From contig NZ_JACHIR010000001.1 of assembly GCF_014203355.1 (NCBI RefSeq), positions 806,001 to 870,000 of the forward strand: a stretch of 64,000 nt of DNA, written 5' to 3'. Of the stretch, positions 49,423 through 63,873 are shown in pieces. The notes under the pieces were generated by a model. That model was not told the DNA's origin. It saw nothing but the letters and a program-made list of their open reading frames with translations, and searched no databases. Every line of letters begins with the position of its first letter. Position 1 is the stretch's first letter. The stretch is from Kutzneria kofuensis (GTDB taxonomy: Bacteria > Actinomycetota > Actinomycetes > Mycobacteriales > Pseudonocardiaceae). The translations under genes were made by a program, and so were the position numbers.

Positions 49423-50643
49423 TCAAGTCCTGAGCAAGGGCCCGATCGCATCCCACACTGTGGCCGCCAGCCGGGACTTGGAGCCGTGCGGGATGGGATG
49501 TTCGTCACCGCCCGCGGTCAGCAGCCACCCGGCGTTGTCCTCGACCTCGAACGCGAGGCCGTCGCCGACGGCGTTGACGACCAGCAGGTCGCAGCCCTTG
49601 CGGGCGAGCTTGGCCCGGCCGTGGTGCAGCACGTCACCGGTCTCGTCGCCGGTCTCGGCGGCGAAGCCGACCACGACCTGTCCGGTGGGACGGGCCTTGA
49701 CGAGCTCGACCAGGATGTCCGGGTTGACCGCGAGCCGGATCGGCTCGGGCTCCCGGTCACCCTTCTTGATCTTCGACGAGGACAGCGCGAGCGGCCGGAA
49801 GTCGGCGACGGCCGCGGCCATCACCACCACGTCGGCCTCGCGGCTCTCGGCGTGCATGGCGTCCCGCAGCTCGATCGCGGACCCGACGCGGACCACCCGT
49901 ACGCCGGCGGGGTCGGCCAGGTCGGCGGTGTGCCCGGCGACCAGCGTGACCTCGGCGCCGCGCTGGGCGGCGACCCGGGCCAGCGCGTAGCCCTGCTTGC
50001 CGGACGAGCGGTTGCCCAGGTAGCGGACGGGGTCGAGCGCCTCGCGGGTGCCGCCGGCGGACACCACCACGCGGCGGCCCTCCAGGTCCCGGGGCAGCGC
50101 CGACGGGGCGGCCAGCAGCAGCCGGGCCAGCTCGACGATCTCGGCCGGCTCGGGGAGTCGGCCCTTGCCGGTGTCCTTGCCGGTCAGCCGGCCGCTGGCC
50201 GGCTCGGCCACGACCACGCCGCGGGAGCGCAGCGTGGCGACGTTGGCCTGGGTGGCCGGGTGCTCCCACATCTCGGTGTGCATCGCCGGCACCATGAGCA
50301 CGGGGCAGCGCGCGGTCAGCAGCGTGCCGGTGAGCAGGTCGTCGGCCATGCCGTGGGCGGCCCGGGCCAGCAGGTCCGCGGTGGCGGGGGCGACGACGAC
50401 CAGGTCGGCGGTCTGCCCGATCTTGACGTGCGGCACCGCCGGGACGTCGGTGAACACCCCGGTGGCGACCGGCTGCCCGGACAGCGCCTCGAAGGTGGCC
50501 GCGCCGACGAAGTTCAGCGCGGCCTCGGTGGGCACCACGCGCACCCGGTGACCGGACTCGGTCAGGCGGCGCAGCACCTCGCAGGCCTTGTAGGCGGCGA
50601 TGCCGCCGCCCACGCCCAGTACGACGTTCGGAACGTCGCTCAT
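49423..50643 (-). CDS. coaBC: Bifunctional phosphopantothenoylcysteine decarboxylase/synthase
   Basis: 406 residues. The N-terminal flavodoxin-like CoaC domain has [28 protein letters not shown] with the catalytic His and [13 protein letters not shown]; the CoaB domain begins about 190 with [20 protein letters not shown] and later [20 protein letters not shown]. It performs two steps of coenzyme A synthesis. ATG 50643 overlaps the rpoZ stop. Confidence 0.96.
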   Translation of the reverse strand: MSDVPNVVLGVGGGIAAYKACEVLRRLTESGHRVRVVPTEAALNFVGAATFEALSGQPVATGVFTDVPAVPHVKIGQTADLVVVAPATADLLARAAHGMADDLLTGTLLTARCPVLMVPAMHTEMWEHPATQANVATLRSRGVVVAEPASGRLTGKDTGKGRLPEPAEIVELARLLLAAPSALPRDLEGRRVVVSAGGTREALDPVRYLGNRSSGKQGYALARVAAQRGAEVTLVAGHTADLADPAGVRVVRVGSAIELRDAMHAESREADVVVMAAAVADFRPLALSSSKIKKGDREPEPIRLAVNPDILVELVKARPTGQVVVGFAAETGDETGDVLHHGRAKLARKGCDLLVVNAVGDGLAFEVEDNAGWLLTAGGDEHPIPHGSKSRLAATVWDAIGPLLRT

Positions 50644-50927
50644 TCGCCTTCGGTGTGCTCGAGCATGCCGGAGTGGATCTCGCGCAGCGCGATCGACAGC
50701 GGCTTCTCGCGCGGGCCCGGCTCGACCAGCGGGCCGACGTACTCGAGCAGGCCCTCGCCGAGCTGGGCGTAGTAGTCGTTGATCTGCCGCGCGCGCTTGG
50801 CCGCGTAGATCACCAGCGCGTACTTCGAGCTGACCTGCTCCAGCAGGTCGTCGATCGGCGGGTTGGTGATGCCTTCCGGCGTGCTGACGGGCTCGCCGAC
50901 AGCGGCAAGGTGGCTCGGGATGGTCAC
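50640..50927 (-). CDS. rpoZ: RNA polymerase omega subunit
   Basis: 95 residues. Core: [20 protein letters not shown], then [20 protein letters not shown] and a C-terminal [14 protein letters not shown]. Omega aids assembly of the beta' subunit. GTG 50927 has an AGGAG site eight bases upstream. It lies 20 bases after gmk in the mihF-gmk-rpoZ-coaBC unit. Confidence 0.95.
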   Translation of the reverse strand: MTIPSHLAAVGEPVSTPEGITNPPIDDLLEQVSSKYALVIYAAKRARQINDYYAQLGEGLLEYVGPLVEPGPREKPLSIALREIHSGMLEHTEGE

Positions 50928-50947
50928 AGACAACGCTCCTGAAGTAG

Positions 50948-51562
50948 TCACGGCTCGCTGGACACACGCTCGGTGGGCGAGCCGACCACCAAGGTTAGCA
51001 ACTCGCGTGCGACGGTACGAACATCGGAGTTCACCAGCACGGCGTCGAACTCCTCGGCGGCGGCCAGTTCCTGCTCGGCCACCTTGAGCCGGTGCGCGAC
51101 GACCGCCGGATCCTCGGTGCCGCGGCCGGTCAGCCGGGTCACGAGAACCTCCCACGTCGGCGGCATCAGCATCACCAGCTGCGCCTCGGGCATGGCGCGC
51201 CGCACCTGGCGCGCGCCCTGGAGCTCGATCTCGAGGATCGCTGGAGTTCCCCGCTCCAGCGCGGCCTCGACGGGCCGGCGCGGCGTGCCGTAGCAGTTGC
51301 CCGCGTACTCGGCGTGCTCGAGCAGCTCCCCGGCGGCCACCATGCGGTCGAACTCGGCGCGGTCGACGAAGTGGTAGTGCTGGCCGTCGACCTCGCCCGG
51401 GCGCGGCGCGCGGGTGGTCACCGAGACGCTGTAGTACACGTCCTCACCGAGCCCGCGCAGCTCGGAGAGCACGCTGGACTTGCCGACCCCGGAGGGGCCG
51501 GACAACACGGTGAGGCGGGGCCGGGCACTGGTGCCCGACCCCTTCTCGGCCGTCTTGCTCAC
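50948..51562 (-). CDS. gmk: Guanylate kinase
   Basis: 204 residues. P-loop [13 protein letters not shown] near 21-32, the GMP-binding [20 protein letters not shown] and the [14 protein letters not shown] helix. It converts GMP to GDP. GTG 51562 overlaps the mihF stop (GTGA). Confidence 0.97.
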   Translation of the reverse strand: MSKTAEKGSGTSARPRLTVLSGPSGVGKSSVLSELRGLGEDVYYSVSVTTRAPRPGEVDGQHYHFVDRAEFDRMVAAGELLEHAEYAGNCYGTPRRPVEAALERGTPAILEIELQGARQVRRAMPEAQLVMLMPPTWEVLVTRLTGRGTEDPAVVAHRLKVAEQELAAAEEFDAVLVNSDVRTVARELLTLVVGSPTERVSSEP

Positions 51563-51876
51563 TCGCCGCCGAACTCGGTCAGCAGGGCCTTGCGCTGACG
51601 GTCGCCGAGACCACGCAGCCGGCGGCTGGTCGCGATCTCCAGCCGCTCCATGATCTGCGCGGCCCGGACCTTGCCGACGCCGGGCAGGGACTCCAGGAGT
51701 GCGGAGACCTTCATCTTGCCGAGGACCTCGTCGGTGTCGGCGGCGGTCAGCACGTCCTTCAGGTTCGTGCCGCCACGCTTGAGGCGCTCCTTGAGCTCGG
51801 CCCGGGCGCGACGAGCGGCAGCCGCCTTCTCCAGCGCTGCGGCCCGCTGCTCCTCGGTCAGCTGGGGAAGGGCCAC
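51559..51876 (-). CDS. mihF: Mycobacterial-type integration host factor
   Basis: 105 residues. The start [20 protein letters not shown] is typical, as are KLKDVL-like [20 protein letters not shown] and the DNA-binding helix-hairpin [20 protein letters not shown]. mIHF is the actinobacterial nucleoid protein that bends DNA and supports phage L5 integration. GTG 51876 is preceded by GGAGGAG. It is first in its operon with a clear promoter upstream. Confidence 0.95.
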   Translation of the reverse strand: MALPQLTEEQRAAALEKAAAARRARAELKERLKRGGTNLKDVLTAADTDEVLGKMKVSALLESLPGVGKVRAAQIMERLEIATSRRLRGLGDRQRKALLTEFGGE

Positions 51877-51922
51877 GATCTCCTCCGTGGTGTGGGTGTT
51901 CTTCAGTGGGATCGGTGTCGCG

Positions 51923-51952
51923 ACCGTACCGATCGAGCCTCGCCCGGTACAA
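51923..51952 (-). promoter_or_regulatory. Likely promoter of mihF-gmk-rpoZ-coaBC
   Basis: On the minus strand TTGTAC (51952-51947) and TACGGT (51928-51923) are separated by 18 bases; transcription would begin near 51915, about 40 bases before the mihF start. Confidence 0.5.
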
Positions 51953-52077
51953 CGTGGGTCCCCGTGGTGACAACGCACAACCAATGCGGTGACACTCCCC
52001 CACCCGGTCGGGTGCATCTCGACCAAAGCGGCCGTCACGACGTGGTGGAAGTAGTACCAAGGACCCCCGACAGCCTG

Positions 52078-52095
52078 ATCACCGCCACCGGTGAT
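52078..52095 (-). terminator. Possible hairpin terminator after pyrF
   Basis: ATCACC and GGTGAT form a 6-bp stem with a 6-base loop, about 50 bases past the pyrF stop. A wider CCCCGC/GCGGGG pair lies between. Weak evidence. Confidence 0.35.
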
Positions 52096-52143
52096 GTGCC
52101 CCGCGAGCCCCGTGTGCTATGCACGACCAGCGGGGTTTCAAGA

Positions 52144-53003
52144 TCAACTCACGGATTTCCCTGCCGTGCCTGCGGATTCGCCCAGCTCGCGGACGGATTC
52201 CCTGGTCGCGACGGCGGCGGCGCGCAGCGCCGCCACATCCGGCCCGTGCCGCAGCACGTCGCGGGACGAACTGGGCAGAACCTGGCCGGAAATCCCGCCG
52301 AAAAGTCGCCGCAGGTCGGCGACGGTGCCGCCCTGCGCGCCCAGCCCCGGCGCCAGCACCGGACCGTTCAGGCGGGACAGGTCCAGGCCCGTTTCACCCA
52401 CCGTGGCACCGATAACGACACCCACATGGCCCAGTGGTCGGGCCCCGTCATTGCGCTCGGCGGCCGCATCCACGATCGACTGCGCGAGGGAAACGCCCCC
52501 ATCGGTGCGCGCCCTTTGCACGGACGGGCCTTCCTTGTTGGAAGTCAAGGCGAGAACGAAAATTCCGCGACCGGTTTTCGCACTCAGCTCCAAAGCCGGA
52601 TCCAGAGAACCGAATCCCAGATACGGCGAGAGCGTCACCGCGTCGCCGGCCAGCGGCGAGTCGTCGGACAGGAACGCCGACGCGTAGGCGGCCATCGTGG
52701 AGCCGATGTCGCCCCGCTTGGCGTCCACGATCACCAGCGCGCCGGCGGCCCGCGCCTCGGCGATGGTCCGCTCCAGCACGGCCACGCCCCGCGAGCCGAA
52801 CGCCTCGAAGAAGGCCGCCTGCGGCTTCACCAGCGCCACCTCGGCGGCGAACGCCTCCACGCAGGTCAGCGCGAAGCGCTCCAGGCCGGTGACGTCCACC
52901 GGCAGGCCCCAGTCGGCCAGCAGGCCCGGGTGCGGGTCGATGCCGGCCACCAGCGGCCCGGCGGCGGCCACCTTGGCCGCCAGCCGGGCCCCGAAGGACT
53001 CGC

Positions 53004-53007
<4 letters not shown>
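52144..53007 (-). CDS. pyrF: Orotidine 5'-phosphate decarboxylase, class 2
   Basis: 287 residues, the longer (type 2) form. [17 protein letters not shown] opens the barrel, and the catalytic [15 protein letters not shown] is near 94-108, with [13 protein letters not shown] and [13 protein letters not shown] following. It makes UMP from OMP, the last step of the pathway. ATG 53007 overlaps the carB stop by 4 bases; it ends the pyr operon. Confidence 0.96.
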
Positions 53008-57441
<4,434 letters not shown>

Positions 57442-57445
<4 letters not shown>

Positions 57446-57951
57446 TGCGCGCCACCTCCAACGCCTGCCATGGACCGCAGCGCGGTCACCCACTCCTGGT
57501 AGTGCTCCTTCTCGTCGGCGCGAAACCCGCTGTCCAGCAGCTGGTTCTCCACCTGCCACCGGACGATGAGCAGGCCGTCGCCGAACATCACCTTGCCGGC
57601 CAGCCCCTGGCCGACCCGCGCGTCCCGGACCGCGTCGCGGGGGATCCAGACCGGGCTCGCGCCCACCCGGTCGATGAGCAAACCCTTGTCGTGCAGGTGA
57701 AGCGTCGCCTCCGAGCGGAAGCCGACGTCGCCGACCGCGACCCGGTCCTGCCAGCTTTCGTCCGTCGTCGTGCTGACGTAGACGCCGCTGGCCTCGGGCA
57801 GCAGCTCGGCGCCGAGCTCGGCCGGCGCGGACGGCAGCGCGGGCAGCGTCTCCGCCTGCCGGCGGGCCCTGTTCCGCCAGCCCCACCACATCGCGGCGGC
57901 GCACAGCACGAAGAACGCCAGCACGACGAGCACCAACACCAGGCGCGTCAT
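57442..57951 (-). CDS. Conserved single-span membrane protein within the pyr operon
   Basis: 169 residues. One N-terminal helix ([20 protein letters not shown]), a basic stop-transfer RNRARRQ, then a soluble PH-like beta-rich domain ([20 protein letters not shown], then [20 protein letters not shown]). A gene at the same position between pyrC and carA exists in mycobacteria (Rv1382). Its conserved coupling (4-base overlaps both sides) suggests a link to pyrimidine synthesis or simply operon tradition; function unknown. Confidence 0.85.
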
Positions 57952-59252
57952 GACTGGACCTTCCCCTCGGACACGGTGACCCGCCCGCGCAGCATCGTGG
58001 TGCGGACCACTCCCGGCAACTCCATGCCCTCGAACGGGGTGTTGCCGGCGATGCTGGCCAGTTCCGCGCCGCGCACCGTCCACCGGGCGGTGGGGTCGAC
58101 CAGCACCAGCGTCGCCGGTTCGCCCACGGCCAGCGGCCGGCCCTGGTCGGGCAGGCCGGCGATCTCCGCCGGCTTCTCGCTCATCACGCGGGCCACGCCG
58201 CGCCAGTCCAGCAACCCCGGCCGCACCAGCGTTTCGACCACGATGGACAGCGCCGTCTGCAGGCCGAGCATGCCCGGCCGGGCGGCCGACCACTCGCAGT
58301 CCTTGTCCTGCGGGGCATGCGGCGCGTGGTCCGTGGCGACGCAGTCGACGACACCCTCGGCCAGCGCCTCACGCAGCACCTGCACGTCGGATTCCGTGCG
58401 CAGCGGCGGGTTCACCTTGTTCACCGGGTCGTACGTGGCCAGCCGCTCGTCGGTCAGCAGCAGGTGGTGCGGCGTCACCTCGGCGGACACCTTGGTGCCG
58501 CGCTCCTTCGCCCACCGCAGCACGTCGACCGTGCCGGCGGTGGAGACGTGGCAGACGTGCAGCCGCGCCCCGGTCTGCTTGGCCAGCAGGCAGTCCCGGG
58601 CGACGATCGACTCCTCGGCCGCCGCCGGCCAGCCGGCCAGGCCCAGCCGGGCCGCCCGCTCGCCCTCGTGCGCCTGGGCGTTGACGGTCAGCCGCGGCTC
58701 CTCCGCGTGCTGCGCGATCACACCGTCCAGCGCCTTGGTGTACTCCAGCGCCCGGCGCATGATCAGCGGGTCGGCGACGCAGTGGCCGTCGTCGGAGAAC
58801 ACGCGGACGTCGGCCTGACTGCGGGCCATCGTGCCGAGCTCGGCGAGCTTCTCGCCCTTCAGCCCGACGGTGACCGCGCCGACCGGATGCACGTCGACCA
58901 GGCCGACCTCGCGGCCCCGCCGCCAGACGTGCTCGACGATCACGGCGTTGTCGGCGACCGGGTCGGTGTTGGCCATGGCGAACACGGCGGTGTAGCCGCC
59001 CAGCGCCGCCGCGGCCGAGCCGGTGGCGATCGTCTCGGTGTCCTCGCGGCCCGGCTCCCGCAGGTGCGTGTGCAGGTCGACGAAGCCGGGCAGCGCGACC
59101 TGGCCGTCCGCGTCGATGACCTCGACGTCGGTGATCTCCTGGGTGCTGGCGGCGTCCAGCCACGGGCCGATCTCGGCGATCACGCCGTCGCGCACCAGGA
59201 TGTCGACCGGGTCGCCCTCGCCGTAGAGCCGGACTCCCTTGATCAGCATCAT
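57948..59252 (-). CDS. pyrC: Dihydroorotase, class I
   Basis: 434 residues. Zinc site [17 protein letters not shown] near 60-76, substrate-binding [10 protein letters not shown], and later [24 protein letters not shown] and [16 protein letters not shown]. It cyclises carbamoyl-aspartate. The start is ATG 59252, overlapping the pyrB stop; a second ATG directly follows. Confidence 0.96.
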   Translation of the reverse strand: MMLIKGVRLYGEGDPVDILVRDGVIAEIGPWLDAASTQEITDVEVIDADGQVALPGFVDLHTHLREPGREDTETIATGSAAAALGGYTAVFAMANTDPVADNAVIVEHVWRRGREVGLVDVHPVGAVTVGLKGEKLAELGTMARSQADVRVFSDDGHCVADPLIMRRALEYTKALDGVIAQHAEEPRLTVNAQAHEGERAARLGLAGWPAAAEESIVARDCLLAKQTGARLHVCHVSTAGTVDVLRWAKERGTKVSAEVTPHHLLLTDERLATYDPVNKVNPPLRTESDVQVLREALAEGVVDCVATDHAPHAPQDKDCEWSAARPGMLGLQTALSIVVETLVRPGLLDWRGVARVMSEKPAEIAGLPDQGRPLAVGEPATLVLVDPTARWTVRGAELASIAGNTPFEGMELPGVVRTTMLRGRVTVSEGKVQS

Positions 59253-60181
59253 GCGGCTTCTTCCTCCCCCGCGAGCAGGTGGTACAGCACGGCCATCCGG
59301 ACGTGCACCCCGTTGCGGACTTGCTCGGTGATGGCGGCGCGCGGCGAGTCCGCGACGGCCGCCGAGATCTCCATGCCGCGCAGCATGGGCCCGGGATGCA
59401 GCACGACGGCGTGCTCGGGCAGCAGCGACAGGCGTCGCTCGTTGAGGCCGTAGGCGATCGAGTACTCCCGCGCGGACGGGAAGAAACCGCCGTGCATGCG
59501 TTCGGCCTGCACGCGCAGCATCATCACGGCGTCCAGCGCCGGCAGCTCGGCGTCCAGCTCGTGCGACACGGCCACCGGCCAGTTGTCCACGCCGGCCGGC
59601 AGCAGCGTCGGCGGCGCGACCAGCACGACCTCGGCGCCGAGCGCCGTCAGCAGGTGCACGTTGGACCGCGCGACCCGGCTGTGCAGCACGTCGCCGACGA
59701 TCGCGATCCGCTTGCCGGCGATCTGCCCGAGCCGCTCCCGCAGCGTGGCCGCGTCCAGCAGGGCCTGCGTGGGGTGCTCGTGCATGCCGTCGCCGGCGTT
59801 GACCACGGCGGTGCCGGTGCCTTCCAGCCAGCCGGCCAGCCGGTGGGCCGCGCCGGAGGCCGGGTGCCGGACGATCACCAGGTCGGCGCCGGCGGCGGAC
59901 AGCGTGAGGGCGGTGTCGCGCAGCGACTCGCCCTTGCCGACCGAGGAGCCGCCGGCCGACACGTTGATCACGTCGGCGCTCATCCACTTGCCCGCGACCT
60001 CGAAGGAGACGCGGGTGCGGGTGGAGTTCTCGTAGAACATCGTGACCACGGTCCGGCCGCGCAGCGTCGGCAGCTTGCGGACCTCGCGGCCGAGCAGCGT
60101 GCGCTTGAGCGTGTCCGCGGTGTCCAGCACCGCGGTGGCCTGCGCCGGGTCCAGGCCGTCGGTGGAGAGCAGGTGTTTCAC
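59249..60181 (-). CDS. pyrB: Aspartate carbamoyltransferase, catalytic chain
   Basis: 310 residues. Carbamoyl-phosphate loop [15 protein letters not shown] near 50-65, then [12 protein letters not shown], and aspartate-binding MLRVQAERM and LHPGPMLRG. No pyrI regulatory gene follows, as usual in actinobacteria. It starts inside the pyrR stop region (4-base overlap). Confidence 0.97.
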   Translation of the reverse strand: MKHLLSTDGLDPAQATAVLDTADTLKRTLLGREVRKLPTLRGRTVVTMFYENSTRTRVSFEVAGKWMSADVINVSAGGSSVGKGESLRDTALTLSAAGADLVIVRHPASGAAHRLAGWLEGTGTAVVNAGDGMHEHPTQALLDAATLRERLGQIAGKRIAIVGDVLHSRVARSNVHLLTALGAEVVLVAPPTLLPAGVDNWPVAVSHELDAELPALDAVMMLRVQAERMHGGFFPSAREYSIAYGLNERRLSLLPEHAVVLHPGPMLRGMEISAAVADSPRAAITEQVRNGVHVRMAVLYHLLAGEEEAA

Positions 60182-60777
60182 TGGTGGTCTTCCCGTCGCA
60201 GGTACACGCCGTCGCGCCCGTCCACCTCGGTGAAGCAGACGTGCACCTCCTCGGTGCGCGAGGTCGGCACGTTCTTGCCCACGTAGTCGGCGCGGATCGG
60301 CAGCTCGCGGTGGCCGCGGTCGACCAGGACCGCCAGCTGCACCGCGGAAGGGCGGCCGGCGTCGCGCAGGGCGTCGAGCGCGGCGCGGATCGTGCGGCCG
60401 GAGAACAGCACGTCGTCGACCAGCACGACCAGGCAGTTGTCGATGCCGCCCTCGGGCAGTGTGGTCGACTCCAGCGGCCGGTTCGGCCGGTGCCGCAGGT
60501 CGTCGCGGTAGAGGGTGACGTCGAGCGCGCCGACGGGCACGCGGACGTCGCTGAACTCGGCGATCAGCTCGGCCAGCCGGCGCGCCAGCGGCGCTCCCCG
60601 GCTGGGGATGCCCAGCAGGACCACGGGTTGATTGGCCCGAGAATCCGACTCAGCGCTGCCGAGGGACGTCTTCTCGATGATCTGATGGGCCATTCGGGCG
60701 ATGGTGCGCGCGACATCGCCGGCCGAGAGGAGCTCGCGCTCGGCCGGGTCCGTCGCGCCACGAACACGCGGCGCCAC
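60178..60777 (-). CDS. pyrR: PyrR, pyrimidine operon RNA-binding regulator / uracil phosphoribosyltransferase
   Basis: 199 residues. PRPP-binding motif [20 protein letters not shown] near 112-131, and basic surface segments ([19 protein letters not shown]) used for RNA binding. PyrR binds pyr mRNA when UMP is high. GTG 60777 has an AGGAGG site seven bases upstream, right next to a PyrR-type hairpin. A ~20-residue N-terminal extension is unlike the Bacillus protein. Confidence 0.96.
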   Translation of the reverse strand: MAPRVRGATDPAERELLSAGDVARTIARMAHQIIEKTSLGSAESDSRANQPVVLLGIPSRGAPLARRLAELIAEFSDVRVPVGALDVTLYRDDLRHRPNRPLESTTLPEGGIDNCLVVLVDDVLFSGRTIRAALDALRDAGRPSAVQLAVLVDRGHRELPIRADYVGKNVPTSRTEEVHVCFTEVDGRDGVYLRREDHQ

Positions 60778-60784
60778 GGGTGGA

Positions 60785-60810
60785 CCTCCTTCCCCGCCTC
60801 ACCGGACGGG
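60785..60810 (-). promoter_or_regulatory. PyrR-binding RNA hairpin beside the pyrR ribosome-binding site
   Basis: On the minus strand CCCG (60810-60807), the loop TCCGGTGAGG (60806-60797) and CGGG (60796-60793) form a stem-loop; the loop fits the PyrR consensus UCCNGNGAGG. The AGGAGG ribosome site (60790-60785) begins two bases after the stem, with no terminator between. Binding should therefore block translation, as reported for Mycobacterium smegmatis. Confidence 0.75.
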
Positions 60811-60958
60811 TCCTTAAAGGACGTCGGGTCGCCCGGCGTATGCCGAGCTCAGGGGCCACGGTACCAGCCACGCTCTGTAGCCCTTCCGGGTGGTTGACCC
60901 CCCTCCCCCGCATGCCGCAGCGAAGTCAGCTTGACCTGGTGACGACAGCGAGCGACCA

Positions 60959-60971
60959 TTACTCTGCGTAT
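60959..60971 (+). promoter_or_regulatory. Candidate BldD-like operator upstream of bldD
   Basis: TTACTCTGCGTAT matches five of six fixed positions of the BldD box TNACN5GTNA. A TTGACC (60931-60936) could be a -35, but no good -10 follows. Autoregulation is known for Streptomyces bldD. Confidence 0.35.
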
Positions 60972-61035
60972 TGATCTCAGGCTCCCCGCGGCGATGGCTA
61001 CCGGCCGACGGGGCGAATGAACGGAGAACCGCCAC

Positions 61036-61524
61036 ATGGGCGATTACGCCAAGGCGCTGGGGGCCAAGCTCCGCGCCATCCGCCAGCAGCAGGGATTGTC
61101 ACTGCATGGCGTCGAGCAGAAGTCCGGCGGTCGCTGGAAGGCGGTCGTCGTCGGCTCCTACGAGCGCGGCGACCGGGCGGTCACCGTGCAGAAGCTGGCC
61201 GAGCTGGCGGACTTCTACGGCGTGCCCGTGGCCGAGCTGCTGCCGGAGGGCCGCGTGCCGTCGGGGGCCGAGCCGGCCACGAAGATCGTCATCAATCTGG
61301 AGCGGCTGCAGCAGCTGCCGGCGGAGAAGGTCGGACCGCTGGCCCGCTACGCCGCCACCATCCAGAGCCAGCGCGGCGACTACAACGGCAAGGTGCTCTC
61401 CATCCGCACCGAGGACCTGCGGTCGCTGGCCATCATCTACGACATGACCCCCGGCGAGCTGACCGAGCAGCTCATCGACTGGGGCGTCCTGCCGCCCGAG
61501 GCCCGACCCTCGAAGGAAGACTGA
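61036..61524 (+). CDS. bldD: BldD, c-di-GMP-responsive developmental regulator
   Basis: 162 residues. The N-terminal HTH domain (YAKALGAKLRAIRQQQGLSL, then KAVVVGSYERGDRAVTVQKL) matches Streptomyces BldD closely. The C-terminal domain has the full c-di-GMP signature RxD-x8-RxxD: Arg113/Asp115 and Arg124/Asp127. BldD bound to tetrameric c-di-GMP represses sporulation genes in vegetative growth. It is divergent from pyrR and followed by two hairpins. Confidence 0.96.
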   Translation: MGDYAKALGAKLRAIRQQQGLSLHGVEQKSGGRWKAVVVGSYERGDRAVTVQKLAELADFYGVPVAELLPEGRVPSGAEPATKIVINLERLQQLPAEKVGPLARYAATIQSQRGDYNGKVLSIRTEDLRSLAIIYDMTPGELTEQLIDWGVLPPEARPSKED

Positions 61525-61604
61525 GTTCTCGCCGCGCGGGACTGTGTTTTCGCCGCGCGTGCCGCGCGGGGCGGGTTCGCTCCTGAGCCGGTCTCTTCCC
61601 TTGT

Positions 61605-61641
61605 CTCAGCTCGATCGGTGAACGGACTCGATCGAGCTGAG
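61605..61641. terminator. 13-bp hairpin after bldD
   Basis: Perfect arms 61605-61617 and 61629-61641 with an 11-base loop. No U-tract. Confidence 0.6.
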
Positions 61642-61691
61642 CCTGCGGACCAGAGGCCGGCGCGAACCCGCGAATAGCCTGGGGACAAACG

Positions 61692-61733
61692 CGAAGGCCG
61701 CCCCACCGGACGATCCCGGTGGGGCGGCCTTCG
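61692..61733. terminator. 18-bp terminator hairpin between bldD and nusB
   Basis: Perfect GC-rich arms 61692-61709 and 61716-61733, six-base loop, 14 bases past the nusB stop on the minus strand. It ends both convergent units. Confidence 0.75.
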
Positions 61734-61747
61734 AAGTTGATCCGGCC

Positions 61748-62167
61748 TTAGAGAGCGGCCCGCAGGTGCACCGCGATGCGGGCGATGCTGTCCAGCACGC
61801 CGTTGACGAAGCGCGGCGAGTCGTCGGTGGACAGCTGCTTGGCCAGCTCGACGGCCTCGCTGATGGCCACCGCGTCGTCCACGTCGGCCGCCCACAGCAG
61901 CTCGTACACGCCCAGCCGGAGCACGGCGCGGTCCACCGCCGGCATCCGGGCCAGGGTCCAGCCCTCGGCGTGCTCGGAGATCAGCTCGTCGATCCGCGCC
62001 CGGTTCGCCGTGATGCCCTCGACCAGGGCGATCGTGTAGTCGTTGACCGGGGGCACGTCGGGCGAGCCGACCCGCTCCGCGAGCAGCGTCACGGCGTCCG
62101 CGCCGCGCAGGTCCGCCTCGTACAGGACGTCGACCGCGCGTTTGCGGTATTTGCTGCGGGCACCCAT
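61748..62167 (-). CDS. nusB: Transcription antitermination factor NusB
   Basis: 139 residues. SKYRKRAVDVLYEADLRG starts the RNA-binding helix bundle, and VLRLGVYELLWAADVDDAVA with AVELAKQLSTDDSPRFVNGV is diagnostic. It binds boxA RNA with NusE to support rRNA transcription. Its ATG shares a base with the efp stop (TGATG). Confidence 0.97.
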   Translation of the reverse strand: MGARSKYRKRAVDVLYEADLRGADAVTLLAERVGSPDVPPVNDYTIALVEGITANRARIDELISEHAEGWTLARMPAVDRAVLRLGVYELLWAADVDDAVAISEAVELAKQLSTDDSPRFVNGVLDSIARIAVHLRAAL

Positions 62168-62730
62168 CAGGCGTTGACTCGTCCGAGGTAGCGACCGTCG
62201 CGGGTGTCCACCTTGACCTTCTCGCCGGTCGTCACGAACAGCGGCACCTGGATCTCGGCGCCGGTCTCCAGGGTGGCCGGCTTGGTGCCGCCGGTGGAGC
62301 GGTCGCCCTGCAGGCCCGGGTCGGTGTGCTGGATGACCAGCTCGACCGAGGTCGGCAGCTCCACGAAGAGCGCGACGCCCTCGTGCACGGCGACCACGGC
62401 CTCCTGGTTCTCCAGCATGAAGTTGGCCGCGTCGCCGACGGTCTCGGCCGGGATGTTCATCTGGTCGTACGTGTCGCCGTCCATGAACACGAAGTCCGAG
62501 CCGTCGCGGTACAGGTAGGTCATGCCGCGCTTGTCGACCGTGGCCGTGTCGACCTTGGTGCCGGCGTTGAAGGTCTTGTCCACCACCTTGCCGGTGAGCA
62601 CGTGCTTGAGGGTGGTGCGCACGAACGCGCCGCCCTTTCCGGGCTTGACGTGCTGGAACGCCACGACGGTCCAAAGCTGGCCCTCGAGGTTGAGCACCAG
62701 GCCGTTCTTGAGGTCGTTGGTGGTGGCCAC
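62167..62730 (-). CDS. efp: Elongation factor P
   Basis: 187 residues, exact family length, from GTG 62730 with AGGAG nine bases upstream; the longer in-frame start at 62754 is not needed. Domain I has the tip loop [10 protein letters not shown] with Lys32, and the last domain carries the signature around [23 protein letters not shown] relieves ribosome stalling at polyproline. The tip reads PGKGG rather than the PGKGP usual for actinobacteria. It forms a unit with the M24 peptidase upstream and nusB downstream. Confidence 0.96.
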   Translation of the reverse strand: MATTNDLKNGLVLNLEGQLWTVVAFQHVKPGKGGAFVRTTLKHVLTGKVVDKTFNAGTKVDTATVDKRGMTYLYRDGSDFVFMDGDTYDQMNIPAETVGDAANFMLENQEAVVAVHEGVALFVELPTSVELVIQHTDPGLQGDRSTGGTKPATLETGAEIQVPLFVTTGEKVKVDTRDGRYLGRVNA

Positions 62731-62796
62731 GGTGGTGGTCTCTCCTGTAGTCACGGACGGGCCGCAGTCGCGGACCGCTGGGTTTCGGGTCGTGCG

Positions 62797-63864
62797 TCAG
62801 ACGACCACGAGTTCCTTCGTGGTCAGGGTGAGCAGCTCGGGCGCACCCTCGCGCACGATGAGAGTGTCCTCGATGCGGACCCCGCCCTGCCCGGGCACGT
62901 AGACGCCGGGCTCGACGGTGACCGCCATGCCGGCGGCAAGTGTACCGGTACCGGCCTTGTTCAGTGCCGGAGCCTCGTGGATCTCCAGGCCGACGCCGTG
63001 TCCGACACCGTGCGGGAACTGCTCCGCCCGGCCGGCCGCGGCGATCACCGAGCGGGCCGCGTCGTCCACGCCGGCCAGCGGCGTGCCGGGCCGCAGCGCC
63101 GCGCGGCCGGCCGCCTGCGCCGCCGCCACCAGCTCGTACATCTCGGTCTGCCAGTCGGCGGCCCGGCCCAGCACCACCGTGCGGGTCATGTCCGAGTGGT
63201 AGCCGTCGACCAGCGCGCCGAAGTCCATCTTCACCAGGTCACCGGCCTTGAGCGCGGCGTCGGTCGGCTCGTGGTGCGGGATGGCCGAGTGCTCCCCCGC
63301 CGCCACGATCGTGGCGAACGCCGGCCCGGTCGCGCCCTGGTCGCGCAGGCCGTCGTCCAGCGCCCGCGCCACCTCGCGCTCGGTGCGGCCGGGGCGCAGG
63401 CCGCCGTGCTCGATCAACGCCGCCAGCGCCCGGTCCGCCGCCGCGCACGCCATCCGCAGCGCCTCGATCTCCGTCTCGTCCTTGATCACCCGCAGCTCCG
63501 CGACCAGGCCCGGGGCCCGGACCAGCTCCGCCCGCGCGGCCTCGGACAGGTCGGCCAGGCCGTCCACGGTGACGTGGTCGCTCTCGAAACCGATCCGTCC
63601 CGTCGCCCGAGCGGCCAGCGCCAGACCGCAGTCCCGCTCGATGACCCGCTCCAGGTCCGGCACCTGGCTTGCCGACGACGTGTCGTACCGGCCGTCCGTG
63701 CAGAACACGGCGTCGTCGCGGGTGACGAGCAGCGCCGCGTTCGAGCCGGTGAAGCCGGTGAGGTAGCGCACGTTGAGCAGATTCGTCACCAGCAGCGTGT
63801 CCAGCTCGCGCTCGGCGAGCAGCCGGCGCAGCGCCGCCCGCCTCCTGCCGTGCATCTCAGCCAT
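62797..63864 (-). CDS. pepQ: M24-family Xaa-Pro peptidase (PepQ/PepP type)
   Basis: 355 residues. A creatinase-like N-terminal domain (LLVTNLLNVRYLTGFTGSNA) precedes the pita-bread domain with all five metal ligands: DFGALVDGYHSDMTR (two Asp), FPHGVGHGVGLEIHE (His), VTVEPGVY (Glu) and GVRIEDT (Glu). It cleaves X-Pro dipeptides or N-terminal X-Pro bonds. I chose ATG 63864, which keeps the usual MAEMHGRRRAALRRLL start; the frame is open further. It precedes efp, as in other actinobacteria. Confidence 0.93.
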   Translation of the reverse strand: MAEMHGRRRAALRRLLAERELDTLLVTNLLNVRYLTGFTGSNAALLVTRDDAVFCTDGRYDTSSASQVPDLERVIERDCGLALAARATGRIGFESDHVTVDGLADLSEAARAELVRAPGLVAELRVIKDETEIEALRMACAAADRALAALIEHGGLRPGRTEREVARALDDGLRDQGATGPAFATIVAAGEHSAIPHHEPTDAALKAGDLVKMDFGALVDGYHSDMTRTVVLGRAADWQTEMYELVAAAQAAGRAALRPGTPLAGVDDAARSVIAAAGRAEQFPHGVGHGVGLEIHEAPALNKAGTGTLAAGMAVTVEPGVYVPGQGGVRIEDTLIVREGAPELLTLTTKELVVV

Positions 63865-63873
63865 GCCGAGCAG

